A stretch of 22,369 nt of DNA from CAZKBP01 sp964551015 (GTDB lineage: Bacteria > Bacteroidota > Bacteroidia > Cytophagales > Microscillaceae), in NCBI GenBank assembly GCA_964551015.1, contig CAZKBP010000057.1, positions 1 through 22,369 of the forward strand, written 5' to 3'. Each line of letters starts with the position of its first letter. The first letter of the stretch is position 1. The notes under the pieces are model-generated. The model made no database searches. It saw nothing but the letters and a program-made list of their open reading frames with translations, and was not told where the DNA came from. The position numbers and the translations under genes were made by a program. Positions 17,301-22,369 of the stretch are shown piece after piece.

Positions 17301-19548
17301 GTATAATTGCCCTCTCCACCCTTTACACAGAGGTCTCTGTATATATATAAATGTGAGCAAGGATCAAAAAAGAGCGTATCTGGAGCCTCGAGCGGATTCT
17401 GTGGAAAGTACTGATTAAGCCCATCAAACCGATACCTCACATCAACCAAATCCTCTGGTAAGAAATTATTAGACCTAACATCTAAAACCCCGGGATCAGA
17501 TTGGAAAAGCTCGTATGGGACTCTACCACTTAATTGATTTTCTCGCAGAGAAATACGTCTTAATCTGCCTAAATTTCTAATCTTTTCAGAAATGGTTCCG
17601 CTGAGTCGGTTTCCATTCAAATACAACCACTCGAGTGCAGAGAGGTCGTACAGTGTTTCAGGGATAGAACCAGAGAGTTGGTTATGGCTAAAAAATAACC
17701 AACTAAGCTTGGTCAGATTACCAATAGATTCGGGAATAGAACCAGAGAGTTGGTTGTTGCTTAGCGATAATGAGCTAAGCTCAGTCAGATTACCAATAGA
17801 TTCGGGAATAGAACCAGAGAGTTGGTTGTTGCTTAGCGNNNNNNNNNNNNNNNNNNNNNNNNNNNNNNNNNNNNNNNNNNNNNNNNNNNNNNNNNNNNNN
17901 NNNNNNNNNNNNNNNNNNNNNNNNNNNNNNNNNNNNNNCTGAGCTCAGTCAGATTGCCAATAGATTCGGGAATAGAACCAGAGAGTTGGTTATTGTCTAG
18001 CCATAATGAGCTGAGCTCAGTCAGATTGCCAATAGATTCGGGAATAGAACCAGAGAGTTGGTTATCATTCAAATTCAGGCTTTCTAAATCAGTCAACTGA
18101 CCGATACTTTCTGGAATTTCACCCTGCAAGAGATTTCCTGACAAGTTTAACCCCACAATCTTCCCATCTTTCAGTATAAGTCCATACCATTCTTCACATA
18201 CTTCCCGAGCCTTGGCATCCCAGCCTTGGCGGTTTTCCCATTGATCTCCTCCTGTGGCGTGGTATAGTTCCATCAGGATTTTTACCTCGTTGGATTGCTC
18301 CGTACTGTCAGTCCTTTGCGGAAGTACCGTGATGGGTGTTGTGCTTACCAGCAACTCTGGGATTAAGTCATGACTGATCTCTACATGGTAAGTACCCTCT
18401 ACCGTTTGGTTTCGGCGGTAAAAATTATTAAAATCAAAGCAGGAAGCACCTTCCGTGAGTGCATTTTCTTGAACAATCGACTCGTCTTTTTTCCAAACAT
18501 AAGTTCCGTCCCAACCTCCTTCGTCAAAACAAACCTCAAGTGGCGTACAGGGATCAAAATACAGGGTGTCTAGGGTAGCCAATAAACGCTGAGGGGCATA
18601 ATCTGAAGCATCTCTAAACAAGCCCATTTTATCAAGGAAATCTTCAGGTACAAAACGATTATTCGTCAGGCTTAGCTCATTCAACGCAAGATCAAGTAAA
18701 GAAAGCGGGATAGGCCCCTCTATCTGATTGCTATCTAAGATTAACTTCTTGAGGCTGCTTAGGGTGCCAAAGCTCTCTGGTATCGAGCCCGAGAACTGAT
18801 TATGATTCAGATACAAATCACGCAAATTGGGGAGTTGCCCAAGGCTTTCTGGAATAAAACCCGAAATCTTATTCTTAGAAAGGTCAAGAATGATGAGCTC
18901 TGCTAAATTTCCTAGGGTCGGAGGTAGAGCACCAGACAAACGGTTATTATTCAGGTACAAATACTGCAGATTGCCCAGATTGCCCAGAGATGCAGGTAGA
19001 GAGCCAGACAATTGATTGTCTTGGGCAAAGAACAGACTGAGATTAGTCAAATTACCTAAGGTTTCTGGAATCTCACCCGTGAGCTGATTACCAAACAAGG
19101 TCACAAACTCCAAACTATCTAAGTTTCCTATAGAAGATGGGATCGTGCCAGAAAGCTGATTGATCGGTAGAAATAAACTTTGAAGCACCCGTAGATTTCC
19201 AATCGAGGCGGGAATAACTCCCCTAAGTTCATTGCCACTAAGAGATAAAGATCTAAGATGAACCAAATTACCGATACTGGGAGGAATTTGATTTTTTAGA
19301 CCATTGCTGCCGAGGTTCAATTCTACCACCTTCCCATTTTCAACCTTGACCCCATGCCAAGCATTGCTTACATTATTATTTATTAAATCCCATCCCGTAT
19401 TTTTCTCCCAATGATCCCCGTCTGTGCTTATGTAGAAACCTACCAGTGCCTGATATTCAGACTCGCTTACTTGGGCAGAGAGATAGTTTGAGTAGAAGGG
19501 CAGACCCAAGATCAATAGCCCTACGGCAAGTTTGTAGATATACTTCAT
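14315..19548 (-). CDS. Giant modular LRR/Ig-like surface protein with T9SS sorting domain (interrupted by assembly gap)
   Basis: I read one gene from the ATG at 19548 to the stop at 14315, broken by 100 N at 17839-17938. The two parts are in different phases only because the N count is arbitrary: LRR repeats run unbroken up to both gap edges. Residues 1-26 are a signal peptide ending LSAQ. The protein then repeats a module up to five times: a cap (YQALVGFYISTDGDHWEKN, GW-D, WHGVKVENGKVVELNLGSN), plant-type 24-residue LRRs (NQLSGSIPESIGNLTEL), and an Ig-like segment. Caps lie near 19470, 18290, 17110, 16230 and 15290. Ig-like segments end in patterns such as SGSYVCEVTNPTVPGL. The last roughly 85 residues (SLFPNPTDQYLQIEL to VYRKLLKL) form a type A T9SS sorting domain, so the protein should be secreted by T9SS and held on the surface. 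Adhesion or ligand binding is likely. It follows the IPT lipoprotein gene after 29 bases, probably as one operon. Confidence 0.85.
17660..18070. repeat. Tandem 72-base LRR-coding repeats, nearly identical
   Basis: The block beginning GATTCGGGAATAGAACCAGA occurs at 17727, 17799, 17963 and 18035, exactly 72 bases apart on each side of the gap; a more diverged unit lies at about 17660. Each unit encodes one 24-residue LRR. Left-side copies share GATTACC and GCTAAGCTC; right-side copies share GATTGCC and GCTGAGCTC. Such identity at nucleotide level indicates recent duplication or gene conversion, and it explains the assembly gap inside the array. Confidence 0.9.
17839..17938. other. Assembly gap (100 N)
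   Basis: A run of exactly 100 N is a conventional placeholder. The left flank ends TTGCTTAGCG and the right flank starts CTGAGCTCAGTC. In the intact neighbouring unit these are separated by the 8 bases ATAATGAG, so the real gap should be 8 + 72n bases. The reading frame independently requires a length of 2 modulo 3, which fits. Confidence 0.95.
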
Positions 19549-19577
19549 CGTAAATTTTATTAGAAAACCTTTTAATT

Positions 19578-21890
19578 CTATATCGTGTAGCAGATTTGAA
19601 AGCCAGTAGTCTGAGAGATTACCTCTATAATGAGCGTGATACCATCGTAGCGTATGGTGCCTACGAATTTTTCGTAGGGAGCCGTGCCCAGTTCATCCGG
19701 GGACATATCGTCCACGATGGCCTGTTGCTCGGCCGTACCTTCCACTTGCAAATCATTGGTGATTTCTAAGGTAAAGACTCCGTCTAAATTAATCCCTTGA
19801 AGTTCAGAGAACACATTGACCCTGACACTTTCCCTCGTCCCAGATAACTCAAGTATAAAAGACCTTTCCTCTTGACCAGAAAAGACAATATGCCCACTCT
19901 CATTCATTGTGTGCAAGGCAAAGACATTAGGACACTCATTATCACTAATACAAGCACAACTGACCCAAGCGTTGATCACATCTGGTAGATAGCCCGTACT
20001 GAGATTAGAGATGGGTGGGATGTTAATATTACCTGAAATTACACCTGGTGGTAGATTACTTACTAGCTGATAGGGCATTTCTTGAGATTGTCCTCCCAGC
20101 CCTATCACTTTAACTCGTGCGTTGGCTTTCGGGTTGAGATCGTTTGGCAGGGATGTCAGCAGGTACTGGGCGTTCGCCTCTAGGATGGGGAGTTCTACGC
20201 CATCCAAGATAATCTTAGTATCTTCTTCAAAATAACGACCTTCTAGCAAAATCTTATTCCCGGGCTTTTGCTTAGACGGATAAATTTTATCTATACGAGG
20301 AGGGGGTACTAGCTCAAACCAAACCGAATTGGACTGACCACTCGAGGTGGTAAGATTAATCGCGTGAAATTGAGGGCTCAAGCCTTCTGGCACTTTTATT
20401 TGTATTAGCTCTGAATGAGGGTGGGTAACGACCTCCGCGGGTGTTCCTCCAAAGCTCACCTCGACTACCTGTTCTAGATAAGTACCTTGTAGCGTGAGCG
20501 TATCAGTGGATTTGCCTCGCTCAGGGCTAACTGAGCGCAGGGCAGGATTTGGAGCTTTCACCAGAATGATTGCTTCATTAGAAGCTCCCCCGTCTGTAAA
20601 AACTTGTACAGTAGCAGAACCCGTGCCCAGAAAGTTGGGCAGTCGTAGCTTCAGCAAGGTTTCGCTATTTTGTACTATATTGTCTACGGCTATGCCATTA
20701 AATTCTACTCTTGTACTACCTTGTAGATATTTACCCCGAATGCTTATTTCTCCTCCAAGGGGGCTTTGTAAAGGAGCAACTCCTAATATCTGGGGGGCTT
20801 GCGTATTTTGTTGTACGAGAAAGGAAAGTGGTTCTGAGGTTCCTCTGACATTACTTACTCTAAGCGGATGTTCTCCTAGGGCTATCTGTTTGGGCACATT
20901 CACAATCAGAGAGTCTGCCCATCTTTCCAAGATATTTGCTTTACTTTCTCCGAAGAGTACTTGGGATGTACCCTGTAAGTTTCTACCTCTTATCATAACT
21001 TGACTACCCCTGAATCCTTGTTCAGGCTCTAGAGTTTCTATAAAAGGCGGAAACCTTGTATGCAATACCTCAAAGTTTAACTCATTAGATAGACCGCCAG
21101 CCGTTCTTAGGCGTACTCTCCCACTGGTAGCCCCCGCGGGAACATCAACAATCAGGGTTGAGTCATTATTTGTATTCTCGAAGGCAGAGCGTGGAATCGT
21201 AACCCCACCCAATACTACCTCAAAAGCTCCCTGAATAGCTATACCGCTAATCTGCACTGGTGTACCCGTTTCTCCTTTATTGGGTGATATTTGAGTAATT
21301 ACTGGATGTTTGTTTGTCGGTTGAATCTCAAACTTTTTTATATTGCTAGTCCCTCCTTCTGTTTCTACGTAGATGTCAAAGCTTCCTGGTTCTAAAATAA
21401 CAGGAACCTGTGTAACAATAGAGCTATCGGATTTTTCTATAATTTTGGCAGAAACAGGGCCAAATTGTATTTGCCCAGTTGTAGATAGGTGAGTGCCTAC
21501 AAGGATAAGTTGATCTCCTATTACTCCTTGGCCTTCAGAAAGCGCATTCAGAGTAGGTAGAGGCGGAATGATGACAAAAGAGATCGGATTCGACCTTCCC
21601 CATCGTGTAGCTACACTGAGTTCATAATTTCCAGGCGAAAGGTCTACTGGTACGTAGATTTGTATTTCCTCTAAACCTTTTCTGAGTATAATATCTTCAA
21701 ATCTCTCCTCATTGAAATAAATTGCCTCAACTTGGATCAACACTCTTCCCTGGATTGAAAGTTGAGTATTTACACTTCCTCTATCTTTGGAAAGTCTACT
21801 AATCGTAGGTTCTAATTCAATTTCTTCTTCACATCCAGCAACAATCCACGCAAAACACAACCAAAAATACCAATAATACTTTGTCTTCAT
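19578..21890 (-). CDS. Lipoprotein with seven IPT/TIG repeats
   Basis: The product is 770 residues from the ATG at 21890. Residues 1-20 end in IVAGC, a good lipobox with Cys20, followed by EEEIELEP, so it is a lipoprotein. Seven Ig-like IPT/TIG repeats of about 80-90 residues follow, each opening with a P-x-I-x-x-(L/I)-x-P-x-x-G motif and an I-x-G strand: near 28, 112, 196, 282, 367, 449 and 531 (for example PVITQISPNKGETGTPVQIS and ALRSVSPERGKSTDTLTLQG). Residues 615-770 form a separate C-terminal domain with four Cys (including CACISDNEC) that I do not recognise. IPT domains are common in cell-surface and glycan-binding lipoproteins of Bacteroidota. It is followed 29 bases later by the LRR/T9SS gene. 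The two probably work together at the surface, for example in adhesion. No TonB-dependent receptor pair is present, so a polysaccharide-utilisation role is not supported. Confidence 0.87.
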   Translation of the reverse strand: MKTKYYWYFWLCFAWIVAGCEEEIELEPTISRLSKDRGSVNTQLSIQGRVLIQVEAIYFNEERFEDIILRKGLEEIQIYVPVDLSPGNYELSVATRWGRSNPISFVIIPPLPTLNALSEGQGVIGDQLILVGTHLSTTGQIQFGPVSAKIIEKSDSSIVTQVPVILEPGSFDIYVETEGGTSNIKKFEIQPTNKHPVITQISPNKGETGTPVQISGIAIQGAFEVVLGGVTIPRSAFENTNNDSTLIVDVPAGATSGRVRLRTAGGLSNELNFEVLHTRFPPFIETLEPEQGFRGSQVMIRGRNLQGTSQVLFGESKANILERWADSLIVNVPKQIALGEHPLRVSNVRGTSEPLSFLVQQNTQAPQILGVAPLQSPLGGEISIRGKYLQGSTRVEFNGIAVDNIVQNSETLLKLRLPNFLGTGSATVQVFTDGGASNEAIILVKAPNPALRSVSPERGKSTDTLTLQGTYLEQVVEVSFGGTPAEVVTHPHSELIQIKVPEGLSPQFHAINLTTSSGQSNSVWFELVPPPRIDKIYPSKQKPGNKILLEGRYFEEDTKIILDGVELPILEANAQYLLTSLPNDLNPKANARVKVIGLGGQSQEMPYQLVSNLPPGVISGNINIPPISNLSTGYLPDVINAWVSCACISDNECPNVFALHTMNESGHIVFSGQEERSFILELSGTRESVRVNVFSELQGINLDGVFTLEITNDLQVEGTAEQQAIVDDMSPDELGTAPYEKFVGTIRYDGITLIIEVISQTTGFQICYTI

Positions 21891-22177
21891 AACTTTTCAT
21901 CAATTGTAAGTTTTAGAAGCTCAATGCATATTATATCATCTATTAAGTAAAATCAGAAGAGTATTTTGTAAAATTTTTTGGTTGAAGCATTATACTGTAA
22001 AATTATAAAAATTTCAATAGCAATACATCCTAAAAACTTAGTATTTTCATGTAATCTACATTTTCTATCAAGTGTATCTCATCTCTGAGTATTGAGCGGC
22101 GAATGTAATGTCTTTAAGTATCATCTTATAGGTATAGGAATATTCTATATTTTTGATTTTAGCTCGATCAACTAGCT
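21891..22177. other. AT-rich spacer between divergent genes
   Basis: About 290 strongly AT-rich bases lie upstream of the IPT lipoprotein gene (minus) and the right-edge frame (plus). On the minus strand a TATAAT lies at 21930-21935, 40 bases before the lipoprotein ATG, but without a convincing partner element. No repeats or RNA genes were seen. Confidence 0.4.
22148..22155 (+). promoter_or_regulatory. Bacteroidota-type -7 box before the right-edge frame
   Basis: TATTTTTG matches TAnnTTTG exactly, 22 bases before the ATG at 22178. No good TTTG -33 element is seen at the usual spacing, and the DNA is AT-rich, so chance occurrence is possible. Confidence 0.3.
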
Positions 22178-22369
22178 ATGAGACATTTATTTAGAATTTC
22201 CCAAGGCTTCCACGCACAGGAACACCCTTCCAAAGTCGCCCCTCTGGCCTCCAGTGGCAAAAGCACCCGCCCCCGCACGGCAAAATGCCTCCGCAAGCTA
22301 GCCCGGCGGGGATGGTGGGCGCAAGGTATTGCTCGCTATCGCTTGCGCTCCACCTTGCACCCACCACCC
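22178..22369 (+). CDS. Unrecognised GC-rich open frame, 5' fragment
   Basis: From the ATG at 22178 the frame stays open for 64 codons to the window edge: MRHLFRISQGFHAQEHPSKV, then a basic, Arg/Trp-rich part containing TARKxL-like residues (RTAKCLRKLARRGWWAQGI). The latter could be a helix-turn-helix, but the composition is odd and I recognise no family. The minus strand of the same DNA is also open over much of this stretch, as happens in GC-rich DNA, and a strong inverted repeat occupies its end. It may be a real gene start or a noncoding repeat element. Confidence 0.3.
   Translation, partial: MRHLFRISQGFHAQEHPSKVAPLASSGKSTRPRTAKCLRKLARRGWWAQGIARYRLRSTLHPPP
22310..22369. repeat. Long inverted repeat at right edge
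   Basis: GGTGGGCGCAAGGT (22314-22327) and ACCTTGCACCCACC (22352-22365) are inverted copies matching at 13 of 14 bases; extending outward gives 16 of 18. The 24-base loop is itself GC-rich. It could be a REP-like intergenic element, a structured RNA, or the end of a mobile element cut by the window. Confidence 0.5.

Noticed and set aside
14315..17626. Separate second LRR gene starting at 17626
   Set aside because: The same frame continues upstream through perfect LRR repeats to the N gap, so the Met at 17626 is internal. The frame break is caused by the arbitrary N length.
17660..18070. CRISPR array
   Set aside because: The 72-base units are contiguous and in frame, encode LRRs, and have no unique spacers.
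20494..21003. Open plus-strand frame of 169 codons
   Set aside because: It lies wholly inside the IPT lipoprotein gene on the opposite strand, starts with no promoter, and its composition is that of an antisense shadow.
19578..21890. SusD/SusE-like role in a polysaccharide-utilisation locus
   Set aside because: IPT repeats occur in many surface proteins. There is no SusC/SusD pair, glycosidase or sulfatase here, and the FGE-like domain at 3216-5279 belongs to a STAND protein.

Overview
The window looks like an accessory region of a Bacteroidota chromosome, most plausibly a Saprospiria-like or other gliding/filamentous marine lineage. The grounds are a type IX secretion (T9SS) C-terminal sorting domain, lipoprotein and plant-type LRR/Ig surface proteins, TAnnTTTG-type -7 promoter boxes, and starts without Shine-Dalgarno sequences. 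The assignment is by style, not by a marker gene. About 490 bases at the left edge and 165 at the right edge are visibly more GC-rich than the interior, so the roughly 21.5 kb between may be an island of variable genes. The sequence is draft: a run of exactly 100 N lies inside a repeat array.

Left edge (1-492): a 5' fragment of a secreted SNase-like nuclease gene (minus) diverges from a 63-codon gene for a small HTH-like protein (plus). Between them are two -7 boxes and a 15-base palindrome that could be an operator.

Conflict/NLR-like block (1067-8608): a SIR2-like protein with an effector-associated-domain-like C-terminus overlaps a gene for the N-terminal, NTPase half of an nSTAND1-type STAND protein. 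That gene stops in its winged-helix region. The missing remainder (winged helix, membrane segment, coiled coil, C-terminal FGE/C-type-lectin-like sensor) lies 80 bases downstream on the opposite strand. The halves abut at the same point of the family architecture and can be rejoined in frame by inverting about 2.14 kb. Next comes a 1097-residue exported TPR protein whose C-terminus resembles the TPR part of TPR-CHAT proteins but stops before any CHAT protease. Its own intrinsic terminator separates it from the displaced STAND half.

Caspase operon (9573-13077): a membrane-anchored caspase-like protease followed by two exported helical proteins. All three appear to carry a small beta-sandwich on the periplasmic side. 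I regard this as the best candidate for an undescribed multi-gene system. A convergent gene for an outer-membrane beta-barrel protein ends one base away.

Surface block (14315-21890, minus): a lipoprotein with seven IPT/TIG repeats, followed 29 bases later by a very large modular LRR/Ig-like protein with a T9SS sorting domain. The LRR gene is interrupted by the N gap, which falls in nearly identical 72-base LRR repeats. From phase and repeat register the true gap should be 8 + 72n bases.

The right edge (22178-22369) holds an open, GC-rich, unrecognised reading frame and a large inverted repeat. I saw no tRNA, rRNA, CRISPR array, transposase or integrase.
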